A stretch of DNA of 38,080 nucleotides from an uncultured Prevotella sp. (GCA_947177775.1 CAMWVS010000028.1:1-38080), one strand, 5' to 3'; shown: positions 16,635-25,355, counted from the stretch's first letter. Numbers and translations are program-made. The notes: generated by a model not told the origin, from the letters alone.

Positions 16635-17655
16635 AAATTTCAAACGCACTCTTCTCCGGCAATATGCGTTCAAACGCGCCGTTTATCTTTTCCCGCAGAA
16701 GAGGAACATCGGTCATCACGGCTTCCTCCGTGTCGTTCAGACACACGATGTCGGCCTTCTGCCCGCATATACAGTCAACAATATCGTCAATCTGCCCGTC
16801 ACTTATCTCAAAGTATTTGCGGCCGGTGAAGAGATTTGGCGCGAACTCATTCTTAGCCAGCTGCCAGTAGCGCATCAGATACTGAGTCACATTCGTGTCA
16901 TGCCTGATTCTGCTGCTACTGGTCTTATACAGATAATCCGGCTCAGTCGCCCAAACCTCCTCAAATGTGCTTTTAAGGAAAGACTGAGCACTGTGTCTGT
17001 TCTCAAATCCGGTGAAAAAATATTGGTTCCACTTGGCCAGATTCCTCAATACACCGCCAAAACCGAGATATGAGCCATACCACTTCTTACGGTTCTTCCA
17101 GCAACAGATGTTCTTCTTCCGAAAATGATTGTTCAGCAGTCCAAGGTTGCAGAAGTCCATAATCTCTATGTTAAATCCCGTCTTGCTCTTTATGCTGTAA
17201 AGCAGTTCCAGCTGCGCGAAGTCACAGGGCTGTCCGTCGCGGAAGAAGTCTGTGCGGGGGAGCGGACGTATCGGAAAGAAATCGTCGTTCATATAGATGA
17301 AATGCTCGCTTAGACCGGAAATACGGTGAAGATTGAGGTCTATCGCATTACTGTTGAACGTCGGCAAATGTTCCGCCGGCATAAACTCCTTGTGCGTCAC
17401 CAGCCGCAGTCGTCCGCAATCCGCGTTGAGCCATTTGGGGCGCTGTCCGTTGGTCACGAGGAACACCTTGTTCACCCACGGCCAGAAACGTTCTATGCCG
17501 CGGAAGAGATAGTGAAGATTGTCCCAGTCACGGTATCTCGCCTCACAGTCACACGCCACACTCTCACCCTTGTAGCGGGCTTTCTCCTTGCGCCATTCAT
17601 CATCCGAGCCGTCAACCCAAAGGACGACCACATCTATAGGATAGTTCTCTTTCAT
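16633..17655 (-). CDS. Stealth-family capsular polysaccharide phosphotransferase
   Basis: The protein has 340 residues from the ATG at 17655. Conserved region 1 is 'IDVVVLWVDGSDDEW'. Region 2 runs from 'RYRDWDNLHYLFRGIERFWP' through 'VNKVFLVTNGQRPKWL' to 'HFIYMNDDFFPIRPL', and the later His/Arg-containing segments fit regions 3 and 4 ('SRIRHDTNVTQYLMRYWQLA'). Stealth proteins transfer sugar-1-phosphate to make phosphodiester-linked capsule polymers and include human GNPTAB relatives. A longer start (17691) would add 12 residues; the shorter start is preferred because the family normally begins a few residues before the IDVV strand. A possible -7 element lies at 17748-17755. It is encoded opposite to the main operon, so it is a separate transcription unit. 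Confidence 0.9.
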   Translation of the reverse strand: MKENYPIDVVVLWVDGSDDEWRKEKARYKGESVACDCEARYRDWDNLHYLFRGIERFWPWVNKVFLVTNGQRPKWLNADCGRLRLVTHKEFMPAEHLPTFNSNAIDLNLHRISGLSEHFIYMNDDFFPIRPLPRTDFFRDGQPCDFAQLELLYSIKSKTGFNIEIMDFCNLGLLNNHFRKKNICCWKNRKKWYGSYLGFGGVLRNLAKWNQYFFTGFENRHSAQSFLKSTFEEVWATEPDYLYKTSSSRIRHDTNVTQYLMRYWQLAKNEFAPNLFTGRKYFEISDGQIDDIVDCICGQKADIVCLNDTEEAVMTDVPLLREKINGAFERILPEKSAFEI

Positions 17656-17747
17656 ATTTTTCTGTCTGTTAAATACCGTCCGCCTTCCCATTCATTCCGC
17701 GTCCGCTAACACCATCTCCTCTATCTGCCGGGTGTAGCCTTCTTCTG

Positions 17748-17755
17748 CAAATTTA
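17748..17755 (-). promoter_or_regulatory. Probable -7 element for the Stealth gene
   Basis: Read on the minus strand the bases are TAAATTTG, a match to TAnnTTTG, 93 bases before the preferred start codon at 17655. No clear -33 TTTG was seen 20 bases upstream, so the assignment is tentative. Confidence 0.45.
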
Positions 17756-18183
17756 CATATAAATCACGAGATTTCTACACCGACAGAATAAAGAAATTGA
17801 TTTTTCTTTAGAGAAAAGATAATCATTGATTCTGTCATTAAAGAAACAAACAATGATTTTAAGACGGCCGCTATGCATCGACGAAGCTCCCCCGCGCTGT
17901 AGCAGATGCAGCCTCAACACGGGATTCCCTCTTCCCCACATCTCGCAGACATCCTTACTCTTGAGTGTTTTTTCGGCTCCTGTCATTATTTTTCCTATTT
18001 TTACGCTCACGAGAGTAGCCACTTTCTGAAAAAAATCCTCCACGCTCCCAAATATCGCAATCTCGCGCGCATAAAATTCCAGGGGTTTCCATGAGCTTAT
18101 ATTTACATATTTTACAACCACCTAATTACCAGACACTTGCAAAACACCACTACCCCATCGTTTTGTCAAGGGACTGAGACATT

Positions 18184-18296
18184 CTTGCCGTAAGGCCCTC
18201 CCGAGGTTGCAACGGGGCCTTTACGGCATTGCAACGGGGCTACCGCCAGCATGCGAAAGCAGCCCCGCCGCAACCCCGGGAGGCCCTTACGGCAAG
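18184..18296. repeat. GC-rich palindromic repeat (35-bp arms, CCGTAAGG units)
   Basis: The arm 18184-18218 and the reverse complement of 18262-18296 agree at 31 of 35 positions. The 43-base loop contains another diverged copy of the same material (TTTACGGCATTGCAACGGGG). The unit AGGCCCTTACGG reappears outside at 18368-18379. The iteration of the same word inside and outside the hairpin suggests a dispersed palindromic (REP-like) element rather than a simple terminator; it lies more than 300 bases from either flanking gene. Confidence 0.75.
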
Positions 18297-18596
18297 ATTT
18301 AGGGAACTTTTCATGACAAAAACAGAGGTCTGAAAACGACAAAAATCTGAGTTCTGGAAAAGCAATAAGGCCCTTACGGGAGCAAAATGACGTTCTGCCG
18401 GACGTTTTTTCGCACCGGAGATATCCACAAAAGCCCCAAAACAGGCCGTTCCGGCCCTCAAAACGAGCTAAAACGAAATTTCCGGCGGACCACGTTTTGT
18501 AAGTATTATCGACAGCCGTCACGGACATCTGACTACTGAAAAAGATGCGGAGAATCACAGATTTATCGGACGATGTCAATCGAAGAGACCGAAAAA

Positions 18597-18628
18597 TTTG
18601 TCTGTTTCCACATTTTTATATACTTTTG
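18597..18628 (+). promoter_or_regulatory. Promoter of aspS
   Basis: TTTG (18597-18600) and TACTTTTG (18621-18628) are separated by 20 bases, an exact fit to the Bacteroidota consensus. The predicted start near 18635 gives a leader of about 35 bases before the ATG at 18670, and this leader is A/T-rich. Confidence 0.8.
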
Positions 18629-18669
18629 CATCTCAGTAGAAAGAATACCATAATATATATATTGTAATT

Positions 18670-20433
18670 ATGTATAGAACAAATACATGTGGAGAGCTTC
18701 GCCTCTCTGACGCAGGCAGCGTCGTCACGCTGTCCGGATGGGTTCAGCGCAGCCGCAAGATGGGCGGCATGACGTTTGTAGACCTGCGTGACCGCTACGG
18801 CATCACGCAGCTGGTTTTCAACGACGCCGTTGATTCCGACCTCTGCGACCGTGCCAACAAGCTGGGACGCGAATACTGCATACAGGTGACTGGAACCGTC
18901 AGCGAGCGCGAAAGCAAGAACAAGAACATCCCCACGGGCGACATCGAGATAATCGCCTCCGCCATGAACGTGCTCAGCGAGAGCATGACACCGCCGTTCA
19001 CGATAGAGGACAACACCGACGGCGGAGACGACATACGCATGAAATACCGCTACCTCGACCTGCGCCGCAATCCAGTGCGCCGCAATCTCGAACTGCGCCA
19101 CCGCATGACAATCCTCATACGCAACTTCCTCGACTCCCATCAGTTCATAGAGGTTGAGACACCTATTCTCATCGGCTCTACTCCTGAAGGCGCACGCGAC
19201 TTTGTCGTGCCCTCACGAATGAACCCTGGACAGTTCTACGCTCTGCCGCAAAGTCCGCAGACACTCAAGCAGTTGCTCATGGTCAGCGGCTTCGACCGCT
19301 ACTTCCAGATAGCGAAGTGTTTCCGCGACGAAGACCTGCGCGCCGACCGTCAGCCGGAATTCACACAGATAGACTGCGAAATGAGTTTTGTCGATCAGGA
19401 CGACGTTATCAATCTCTTTGAGGACATGGCACGCCATCTGTTCAAGGAAGTGCTTGGCGTCGAACTGCCCTCAAAGCTCCAGCAGATGACCTGGCACGAG
19501 GCCATGCGCCGCTTCGGCAGCGACAAGCCCGACCTGCGCTTCGGCATGGAGTTCGTCGAGCTGATGGACGTGCTCAAGGGAACGGGAACATTCTCCGTCT
19601 TCGACGACGCCGCATATATCGGCGGTATCTGCGTTCCGGGTTGCGCCGGCTATACCCGCAAGCAACTTGACCAGATCACAGACTTCGTAAAACGCCCGCA
19701 GGTAGGCGCCAAAGGACTTGTCTACGTGAAGTTCAACGAGGACGGCACGGTCAAGTCGAGCATCGACAAATTCTATACTCCCGAAGTATGGCAGCAGCTC
19801 AAGGAGAAGATGGGAGCCAATGACGGCGACCTCGTCCTCATCCTCAGCGGCGACAACGCCAACAAGACACGCACGCAGCTCTGTACCCTCCGTCTCGAGA
19901 TGGGCGACCGTCTGGGTCTCCGTAGCAAGGACAAGTTCGAGTGCCTGTGGATTGTCGACTTCCCGCTCTTCGAGTGGAGCGACGAGGAACAGCGCCTCAT
20001 GGCCACCCACCACCCGTTCACCATGCCCAACCCGGACGACATCCCACTGCTCGACGAGCATCCCGAACAGGTGCGCGCCAAGGCCTACGACTTTGTATGC
20101 AACGGCATTGAGGTTGGCGGCGGCAGCCTCCGTATCCACGACGGCAAGCTGCAGGAGAAGATGTTCCGCATCCTCGGATTCACACCGGAGCAGGCCATGG
20201 CCCAGTTCGGCTTCCTCATCAACGCATTCAAGTATGGCGCACCGCCTCACGCCGGTCTCGCTTTCGGCCTCGACCGCTTTGTGAGCATCTTCGCCAAGCT
20301 CGACTCCATCCGCGACTGTATCGCCTTCCCGAAGAACAACAGCGGACGCGACGTGATGCTTGAGGCACCGAGCACACTCGACCAGAAACAGCTCGACGAA
20401 CTGCAACTGCGCGTTGATTTGCATCAAGAATAA
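18670..20433 (+). CDS. aspS: Aspartyl-tRNA synthetase
   Basis: The protein has 587 residues, the normal length for bacterial-type AspRS with a GAD insertion domain. The order is the N-terminal OB-fold anticodon-binding domain ('[20 protein letters not shown]'), class II motif 1 region ('[20 protein letters not shown]'), the flipping loop ('[20 protein letters not shown]'), motif 2 ('[16 protein letters not shown]', from residue 218), the GAD domain around 290-420 and motif 3 ('[12 protein letters not shown]', near 528). It charges tRNA-Asp with aspartate in the cytosol. The gene has its own promoter and is a housekeeping gene lying between two polysaccharide regions. Whether it also charges tRNA-Asn cannot be decided here. 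Confidence 0.98.
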   Translation: MYRTNTCGELRLSDAGSVVTLSGWVQRSRKMGGMTFVDLRDRYGITQLVFNDAVDSDLCDRANKLGREYCIQVTGTVSERESKNKNIPTGDIEIIASAMNVLSESMTPPFTIEDNTDGGDDIRMKYRYLDLRRNPVRRNLELRHRMTILIRNFLDSHQFIEVETPILIGSTPEGARDFVVPSRMNPGQFYALPQSPQTLKQLLMVSGFDRYFQIAKCFRDEDLRADRQPEFTQIDCEMSFVDQDDVINLFEDMARHLFKEVLGVELPSKLQQMTWHEAMRRFGSDKPDLRFGMEFVELMDVLKGTGTFSVFDDAAYIGGICVPGCAGYTRKQLDQITDFVKRPQVGAKGLVYVKFNEDGTVKSSIDKFYTPEVWQQLKEKMGANDGDLVLILSGDNANKTRTQLCTLRLEMGDRLGLRSKDKFECLWIVDFPLFEWSDEEQRLMATHHPFTMPNPDDIPLLDEHPEQVRAKAYDFVCNGIEVGGGSLRIHDGKLQEKMFRILGFTPEQAMAQFGFLINAFKYGAPPHAGLAFGLDRFVSIFAKLDSIRDCIAFPKNNSGRDVMLEAPSTLDQKQLDELQLRVDLHQE

Positions 20434-20509
20434 CCGCCTGTTTTGCTAAATAGTGCTGAAAATCATTATTTTAATGCTCGGAATGTTTTACGGTTAAGAA
20501 ATAATTTTT

Positions 20510-20517
20510 TACCTTTG
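20510..20517 (+). promoter_or_regulatory. -7 promoter element for the 20578 gene
   Basis: TACCTTTG matches TAnnTTTG and lies 61 bases before the start codon at 20578. The expected -33 position (about 20486-20489) reads TTTT, a near match to TTTG. Confidence 0.6.
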
Positions 20518-20577
20518 CAACCGAAATGATAAGTGAATGAGTTGTGATCATTCAATACGGGTATTATTTTAATCATT

Positions 20578-20874
20578 ATGAGAGAAAAGAAAACAACAAA
20601 GAAGGAAACTGCGGTTAAGTCTGCAGAAACCAAGAAGGCCACTGTGAAGAAGGCCACAACGACAAAGAAGCCGGCTATCGTGCTTAACGCAGAAAACGCC
20701 GGTTTTAAGGCAGGAGATGTTTATCAGGCACTGGCAGCAGCCGAAAAGGCGCTTACACTGAAGGAAATTGCAAAGGCAGCAGGCATCAGCGAGGATGAGA
20801 CTCTGCTCGGAATGGGCTGGCTTTTCAAGGAAGGCAAGATTGTTCTGGCAGACGACAAGATTACGCTGGCTTGA
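20578..20874 (+). CDS. Small winged-helix protein (DUF2582-type) with lysine-rich tail
   Basis: The protein has 98 residues. Residues 1-35 are almost only Lys, Thr, Ala, Val and Glu, a flexible basic tail of the histone-H1-like kind. Residues about 38-98 form a compact domain ('FKAGDVYQALAAAEKALTLK', 'EIAKAAGISEDETLLGMGWL', 'FKEGKIVLADDKITLA') with the helix-turn-helix-wing pattern of the DUF2582 winged-helix family, widespread in Bacteroidota. The tail plus winged helix suggests nucleic-acid binding, perhaps as a nucleoid protein. Molecular role unproven. It has its own promoter and a clear terminator at 20903-20936. Confidence 0.85.
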   Translation: MREKKTTKKETAVKSAETKKATVKKATTTKKPAIVLNAENAGFKAGDVYQALAAAEKALTLKEIAKAAGISEDETLLGMGWLFKEGKIVLADDKITLA

Positions 20875-20902
20875 TACCTGAATCCATAAACTATAATAAA
20901 GA

Positions 20903-20936
20903 CCGGTAAAGCCGAATGGCATTACCGGCCTTTTTT
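20903..20936 (+). terminator. Rho-independent terminator after the winged-helix gene
   Basis: CCGGTAA (20903-20909) pairs with TTACCGG (20922-20928), and an inner GCC/GGC pair closes a GAAT loop with one A-A mismatch between the two stems. A run of six T (20931-20936) follows. It ends 22 bases before the next start codon. Confidence 0.9.
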
Positions 20937-20958
20937 ATGCTCAAGAAAAACAGAAAGC

Positions 20959-21300
20959 ATGATTACGGAATACGACAGACAGATACTCATGATTCTCTCT
21001 GACGTCGGAGAAAACGGCATAAGCGTGCAGGCACTGGCAAAGCACGTTCACAACATGAACTGCACGCTTTTCTTCACACCCGATGTAGCGGAGGTCCACC
21101 GTTATGTCCAACAGTATCTGCTGCGCAATTCACGTCAGCCACATCCGCTCGTGGAGACAACCGGACAGCGCGGTCACTACCGGCTGAACACGAAAGAATC
21201 GGATGACGCACGCCAGCTCATGCTCGAGTTTCATGACGAAAAACCACAGAAAGAAGAAGAAAAGCCAAAACCAGACTTATCGCTCGATATGTTTGCCTGA
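20959..21300 (+). CDS. Small hypothetical protein, possible winged-helix fold
   Basis: The protein has 113 residues and no signal peptide or membrane segment. The order helix-helix-strand ('EYDRQILMILSDVGENGISV', 'QALAKHVHNMNCTLF', 'VAEVHRYVQQYLLRNS', then 'PLVETTGQRGHYRLN') looks like a winged-helix domain whose wing ends in 'GHYRLN'. The C-terminus is acidic/basic low complexity ('EKPQKEEEKPKP') ending 'LSLDMFA'. Family not recognised with certainty. Codon use resembles the neighbouring genes, and the start follows the terminator at 20936 directly, so it needs a promoter within a very short space or read-through transcription. Confidence 0.7.
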   Translation: MITEYDRQILMILSDVGENGISVQALAKHVHNMNCTLFFTPDVAEVHRYVQQYLLRNSRQPHPLVETTGQRGHYRLNTKESDDARQLMLEFHDEKPQKEEEKPKPDLSLDMFA

Positions 21301-21382
21301 CACAGTAAAAAAAACAGGAGAGAACTATATAGACATCCCGGTTGAACCAAAAGAAAAATATCACAAACCGGAAACAGACATA

Positions 21383-22513
21383 TCATCCGAGTTCTTCAAA
21401 CATTTCTTCATACAAAGCCAGCAGTTCACAGGCTGTTTTCTTCCATGAAAACAGTTTCACACGTTCCAATCCCTGAGCTATAAGCCGTTCCTGAAGTTCT
21501 TTGTCGGACTCCAGCCGAGCCATCATTGCAGCAATGTCGTCAGGATTCTCCGGATTAACAAGCGCAGAATAATCGCCGGTGATTTCCGGAATGGAAGATG
21601 TACCACTCGCTATCAATAGCGTACCGCTGGCCATAGCCTCCAACACGGGGATTCCGAAACTCTCGCGCAGGGAAGTGTAGAGCAAGGCGAATGCTCCGTT
21701 ATATACAGCCGGAAGATCGCTGTTGGGGATATATCCGGCCGACACGATATACTCACGGGCAGCTTCCAGACCGTTGTTCTTCAAGATGGAATCAATGGCC
21801 TTGGGATTGAAGTCGGCCACAAGCAATTTGTGTTTCGTTTCCGATTTGATAACATACCGGGCATATCCGATTAAAGTGCGTTCTGTGTTTTTCTTCGGGT
21901 CAGTGTTTCCGAAAAACAAGAAATATCCCGGCTCGTCAATGTATTTGCGATAGACGCCGGCTGCGTTTTCCATAGGACGGAACCACTCGTTGTAACCGTT
22001 GTATATCATAGCCATCTTATGGCGCGGCAGTTTCAGCTTTCCGAGAATATTGTCAAGCTCGAAATCGGAAACTGTTATTACCCTCCGGCACTTGTCAAGA
22101 ATCCTCGGCACGACCATACGGCGGTAGAGTCGCCCCAGATTCTGATAGACAGACGTGTTGTGTCTGTCCCTCGGTTCGAGAAAAATTATATCGTGGAGCG
22201 TGAGCACCAACGGAATGCCCCCACACCAGATGGGAGCCGTGTTGCTCGTGCAGTGAAGGAAGTCAACCCGGTCGCGCCTTGCGGCACGCGGCAGCGCCAA
22301 CTGTTCCCACAACGGATATGAAGGACAACTGACTTCAACCACATGCACATTGGAAGAACTCTCAAGACATCTGTCCTCACCCGGCTTCACATAGATGAAG
22401 TATTCATTGTTCTTGTCCATCCGTTGCAGTTCCTTAATCTCCTGCAACACCACATAATCCATCCCGTGTTTGTTCTTACGGAAGATTCGTTGTGCTTCTA
22501 TTCCTATTCTCAT
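21383..22513 (-). CDS. GT4-family glycosyltransferase (mannosyltransferase-like)
   Basis: The protein has 376 residues. It begins 'MRIGIEAQRIFRKNKHGMDY', the usual start of a GT4 subgroup with the 'G-I/V-x-x-Q-R/A' strand. Other landmarks are 'VLTLHDIIF', 'VITVSDFELDNIL', the hinge 'GYFLFFGNTDPKKNTERTLI' and the donor-site motif 'RESFGIPVLEAMASGTLLIA' with intact E-x7-E. The cytosolic enzyme would add a sugar to a lipid-linked or protein-linked acceptor. It lies 13 bases after the acyltransferase gene 22527-23129 on the same strand, so both are probably co-transcribed. Confidence 0.9.
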   Translation of the reverse strand: MRIGIEAQRIFRKNKHGMDYVVLQEIKELQRMDKNNEYFIYVKPGEDRCLESSSNVHVVEVSCPSYPLWEQLALPRAARRDRVDFLHCTSNTAPIWCGGIPLVLTLHDIIFLEPRDRHNTSVYQNLGRLYRRMVVPRILDKCRRVITVSDFELDNILGKLKLPRHKMAMIYNGYNEWFRPMENAAGVYRKYIDEPGYFLFFGNTDPKKNTERTLIGYARYVIKSETKHKLLVADFNPKAIDSILKNNGLEAAREYIVSAGYIPNSDLPAVYNGAFALLYTSLRESFGIPVLEAMASGTLLIASGTSSIPEITGDYSALVNPENPDDIAAMMARLESDKELQERLIAQGLERVKLFSWKKTACELLALYEEMFEELG

Positions 22514-22526
22514 AACTGCTGGTATT

Positions 22527-23129
22527 TCAGATTCGTTTCTTTACCGCCGCCGGCACACCGGCAACAAGTGAGCCGGGAGGGACATCGCGTGTGACCACTG
22601 CCCCTGCTGCCACAACAGAATGACGCCCTATGCGCACACCGGGCAGAACAACAGCGTTGGCCCCTATCCAGACATCATCTTCAATAACAATCTGAGACAA
22701 ACTCACCCCCTGGGCGTCAATAGGAAGCGACGGGTCGGCAAAATTGTGATTGAGCGCGGAAACGGTGATACCCTGAGCGAGATTGACATGGTTGCCTATT
22801 CGCACAGGACCGATGACTGTCGAATGAAGTCCGATGCGGGTATAATCGCCGATGATAACGTCGCCGACAGCGTTATTAATACACGAAAAAGACTCCACCA
22901 CGCTCCGTCGCCCCAGAGAGAAACGGCGGTAGGGCGGCGTGTCCATCCTTACAGAACCGTGGATGACGGAACCGCGGCCGCGATGCTGATATAACGGAGC
23001 CAAAGCGCGGACATACCAGCGCGGACGTGTCTGAACTGGATTCATAATAACGAAATCCAGCAGCCGCTTCAGTACAGGACTCGACTTCAACCGCGCCCTG
23101 ATGGTGTCCTTATCAATAGATAATGTCAT
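22527..23129 (-). CDS. Left-handed beta-helix acyltransferase (sugar O-acetyltransferase-like)
   Basis: The protein has 200 residues. From about residue 75 onward it is a hexapeptide-repeat coil series ('[20 protein letters not shown]', '[20 protein letters not shown]') ending in the family hallmark '[20 protein letters not shown]' and '[19 protein letters not shown]'. Histidine in 'ALNHNF' is the likely general base. These enzymes form trimers and use acetyl-CoA to acetylate sugars such as maltose, galactose or capsule residues. Location beside glycosyltransferases suggests modification of a surface glycan. The -7 element at 23138-23145 is so close to the ATG that the transcript would have almost no leader. 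Confidence 0.9.
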   Translation of the reverse strand: MTLSIDKDTIRARLKSSPVLKRLLDFVIMNPVQTRPRWYVRALAPLYQHRGRGSVIHGSVRMDTPPYRRFSLGRRSVVESFSCINNAVGDVIIGDYTRIGLHSTVIGPVRIGNHVNLAQGITVSALNHNFADPSLPIDAQGVSLSQIVIEDDVWIGANAVVLPGVRIGRHSVVAAGAVVTRDVPPGSLVAGVPAAVKKRI

Positions 23130-23137
23130 AATAGCTA

Positions 23138-23145
23138 CAAATTTA
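23138..23145 (-). promoter_or_regulatory. -7 element for the acyltransferase/GT4 pair
   Basis: Minus-strand TAAATTTG matches TAnnTTTG. Its last base is 9 bases from the ATG at 23129, so the predicted transcript would have a leader of only a few bases. It is divergent from the plus-strand -7 element at 23179-23186. Confidence 0.5.
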
Positions 23146-23178
23146 AGAATAAAATGCCATTATCCAAAATTTTTACTC

Positions 23179-23186
23179 TATATTTG
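23179..23186 (+). promoter_or_regulatory. -7 element for the 23206 glycosyltransferase
   Basis: TATATTTG matches TAnnTTTG and lies 20 bases before the ATG at 23206, giving a predicted leader of about 12 bases. No TTTG is seen at the -33 position. Confidence 0.5.
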
Positions 23187-23205
23187 CAGTAAAAATAACT
23201 GAAAG

Positions 23206-24348
23206 ATGAAAATACTGTTCCTTGTATATCACGGATTTTCAGAAATAAGCGGCATCACAAAGAAGATACGCAATCAGGTGAAGGGACTCCGTGAGAACGG
23301 CCACGAGGTTCATCTGTGCTACTATACGTTCTCGCCGGATGGCCACCGGTGCCGTTATGCCGACGACACCATTATCGCCGATTATGGCACGGGGCTTACG
23401 GCTGCCATACGCCAACGTCTTTCCTATGGCTGTATTTATGACTATTGCAGGACACAAGGAATACAATTTGTCTATGCCCGCAGCTTCATGAACGCCAATC
23501 CATGGCTCATCCGCCTCTTCTCACGGTTGCGACGGGCCGGAATAAGGGCAGTGACGGAGATACCGACATATCCCTACGACGGTGAATTTGTAGGTTTTCC
23601 GCTGCTCGCACGGCTCGGACTATACACAGACAGGATTTTCCGCCGCAGACTGGCAGCACGGATGGACGCCATGGTGACCTTCTCCGATGTCACTGAAATA
23701 TTCGGTCAACGCACCATCAATATAAGCAACGGAGTGGACATGGACTCAATTCCGCTGCACCACCCTGTCACAACGTCAGGAGAAATCCACATCCTGGGCG
23801 TGGCAGAAGTCCACTATTGGCACGGTTTCGACCGCATGATAGCCGGTCTGGGAGAGTATTATAATAAGGAGGAACATCCGCGCGAGATCTTTTTCCACAT
23901 CGTGGGCGGAGTGGCCCAAAGCGAAATGCACGACTCGGTGCATGCCCCCGGATTTGCCGAACTGATTGAGAAATACGGAATCAGCAACCGCGTTGTCTTC
24001 CACGGACAGCTGCACGGCAATGAACTGGACAGCGTTTTCGACCGCTGCGTTTTTGCCGTGGGAAGTCTCGGACGCCACCGCAGCGGAATCACTGACATAA
24101 AAACACTGAAAAACCGGGAATATGCCACACGCGGACTACCGTTCATCTATTCCGAGCGGGACAGCGATTTCGACGATAAGCCGTATGTCATGAAAGCACC
24201 TGCAGACGAGTCTCCCATAGACGTAAAGAATATATTGGAATTCATTGAAACCCATATCTTCACACCGCAAGAAATCCGCAATACTGTCGGCTGCATGTCG
24301 TGGAAGAACCAGATGGAGATTGTCGTGGACAGCGTCATGAGCCGCTGA
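23206..24348 (+). CDS. GT-B glycosyltransferase-like protein, divergent
   Basis: The protein has 380 residues. The N-terminal half looks like a GT4 acceptor domain ('MKILFLVYHGFSEISGITKK', 'VKGLRENGHEVHLCYY', 'FVYARSFMNANPWLI', then 'FSDVTEIFGQRTINISNGVD'). The C-terminal half starts 'EIHILGVAEVHYWHGFDRMI' and includes 'VVFHGQLHGNELDSVFDRC'. It lacks the normal 'EGFG..xxEAM' donor motif; the corresponding place reads 'GSLGRHRSGITDIKTLKNRE', a known variant in some Bacteroidota capsule transferases. It is probably active on a sugar nucleotide, but the substrate is unknown. It is transcribed alone and convergent with the 24386-25294 gene. Confidence 0.8.
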   Translation: MKILFLVYHGFSEISGITKKIRNQVKGLRENGHEVHLCYYTFSPDGHRCRYADDTIIADYGTGLTAAIRQRLSYGCIYDYCRTQGIQFVYARSFMNANPWLIRLFSRLRRAGIRAVTEIPTYPYDGEFVGFPLLARLGLYTDRIFRRRLAARMDAMVTFSDVTEIFGQRTINISNGVDMDSIPLHHPVTTSGEIHILGVAEVHYWHGFDRMIAGLGEYYNKEEHPREIFFHIVGGVAQSEMHDSVHAPGFAELIEKYGISNRVVFHGQLHGNELDSVFDRCVFAVGSLGRHRSGITDIKTLKNREYATRGLPFIYSERDSDFDDKPYVMKAPADESPIDVKNILEFIETHIFTPQEIRNTVGCMSWKNQMEIVVDSVMSR

Positions 24349-24385
24349 CCGACGACTATGGGAAAGAAGAAAAGAAAGACGACGC

Positions 24386-25294
24386 TCAGGATTTGCTTTT
24401 CAACCAGAAGACGGCCATCGAACGCAAGCCTACATAGCTCAGATAGCCGGACCTGAGGGCGCGAAGAAACAGGGACGGCTTGTCACGAAGAGGCATAACG
24501 TGGCCCGCATGAAATACAATCGGAAGAGTGAAGCGCATATAACGCTCAATGGTTGGATTGGGCAATAACGGTTTCAGCTCGTCCATCACCGTCAGATAGC
24601 AACTGAGGTTGCGCCGCGTGAAACCGTGTCCCATGACTGACGTGCGCCTAACGCGATGGCAGACCAGCGTCTGCCGGAGACCGCAGATGCGGTTGCTGCC
24701 AAGAAAAAGCAAGGTGGTGAACAGTTCGTCCTCGTGGATTATGCCGACACGGAAGCGCACACCGGAGCGGCGGAAGAAAGAAGTACGGATGAGATATAGC
24801 CACACCACGGAATTGTAACGGTGGTGGTCCATCATCAGATTCAGCAGGCCGGCGCCGTCGTAGAGCCGGTATTCATCCAACAGTCGGGTCTGACGGTAGT
24901 CCCATGACAGCGGGGCGGCTCCCTCTTCATACATTATCTCAGCGTCGAAAAGGCAGATTTCGGCGTCCATGGCCTTGGCGCGGTTGTATGCCAGTTCCAG
25001 TGCATCAGGGCTTATCATGTCGTCCGCATCCATGAAATAGACGTATTCGCCCGTCGCAAGTTCCATTCCGCGGTTGCGCGCTGCCGATGCACCGCCATTC
25101 TGCTGATGCAGACATGTTATCCTGCTATCGCCTGCGGCATAACGTTCCGCTATTTCGGCACTGCCATCCGTGGAGCCGTCGTCAACAACAATGATTTCAA
25201 TGTCGCGCAAAGTCTGTGTCTGAAGAGAACCGAACGTGGCGTCAAGATACGGCGCCACATTGTAGACGGGGATTATTATGCTGACCTTTATCAT
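24386..25294 (-). CDS. GT2-family glycosyltransferase
   Basis: The protein has 302 residues from the ATG at 25294. An upstream TTG at 25309 would lie inside the -7 element and is rejected. The GT-A fold begins 'IKVSIIIPVYNVAPYLDATF', followed by 'IEIIVVDDGSTDGS', 'NGGASAARNRGMELATGEYV' and the metal motif 'YFMDADDMI'. 'IHEDELFTTLLF' is the catalytic-base region typical of capsule GT2 enzymes. There is no membrane segment. Sugar specificity cannot be predicted. Confidence 0.92.
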   Translation of the reverse strand: MIKVSIIIPVYNVAPYLDATFGSLQTQTLRDIEIIVVDDGSTDGSAEIAERYAAGDSRITCLHQQNGGASAARNRGMELATGEYVYFMDADDMISPDALELAYNRAKAMDAEICLFDAEIMYEEGAAPLSWDYRQTRLLDEYRLYDGAGLLNLMMDHHRYNSVVWLYLIRTSFFRRSGVRFRVGIIHEDELFTTLLFLGSNRICGLRQTLVCHRVRRTSVMGHGFTRRNLSCYLTVMDELKPLLPNPTIERYMRFTLPIVFHAGHVMPLRDKPSLFLRALRSGYLSYVGLRSMAVFWLKSKS

Positions 25295-25306
25295 ACAGGT
25301 TTTTTG

Positions 25307-25314
25307 CAAAAATA
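25307..25314 (-). promoter_or_regulatory. -7 element for the 24386-25294 glycosyltransferase
   Basis: Minus-strand TATTTTTG matches TAnnTTTG and lies 13 bases before the ATG at 25294, predicting a leader of only a few bases, as for the acyltransferase gene. It is back-to-back with the plus-strand promoter at 25325-25355. Confidence 0.5.
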
Positions 25315-25324
25315 CGACAAAATG

Positions 25325-25355
25325 TTGATTATTCCAAATCTTTTTTGTAAGTTTG
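25325..25355 (+). promoter_or_regulatory. Promoter of the 25386-29709 glycosyltransferase operon
   Basis: TTG (25325-25327) and TAAGTTTG (25348-25355) are 20 bases apart. Transcription would begin near 25362, about 24 bases before the ATG at 25386. The -7 element is covered by the inverted repeat at 25347-25376. Confidence 0.65.

Larger units (their letters stand above)
17656..18669. other. About 1 kb without a convincing gene
   Basis: This gap separates the Stealth gene from aspS. It contains a -7 element for the Stealth gene (17748-17755), the aspS promoter (18597-18628) and a palindromic repeat (18184-18296) with a further partial unit at 18368-18379. Minus-strand open frames of 122 and 137 codons exist (17753-18121, 18166-18579) but have no recognisable domain, no promoter and unusual composition. 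No tRNA or rRNA fold was seen. Confidence 0.6.

Noticed and set aside
17753..18121. Minus-strand open frame of 122 codons in the gap before aspS
   Set aside because: No recognisable domain, irregular amino-acid composition and no promoter or operon context; more likely chance or remnant sequence.
18166..18579. Minus-strand open frame of 137 codons (and an overlapping 73-codon frame)
   Set aside because: It runs through the palindromic repeat, is rich in Cys, Arg and Gly, and two frames are equally open, which fits GC-rich repeat DNA and not a protein gene.
19471..20427. 318-codon open frame antisense to aspS
   Set aside because: A shadow frame produced by the biased codon use of aspS; no family features.
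25307..25309. TTG start of the GT2 gene giving five extra residues
   Set aside because: It overlaps the -7 promoter element; the ATG at 25294 is directly followed by the family's first strand.
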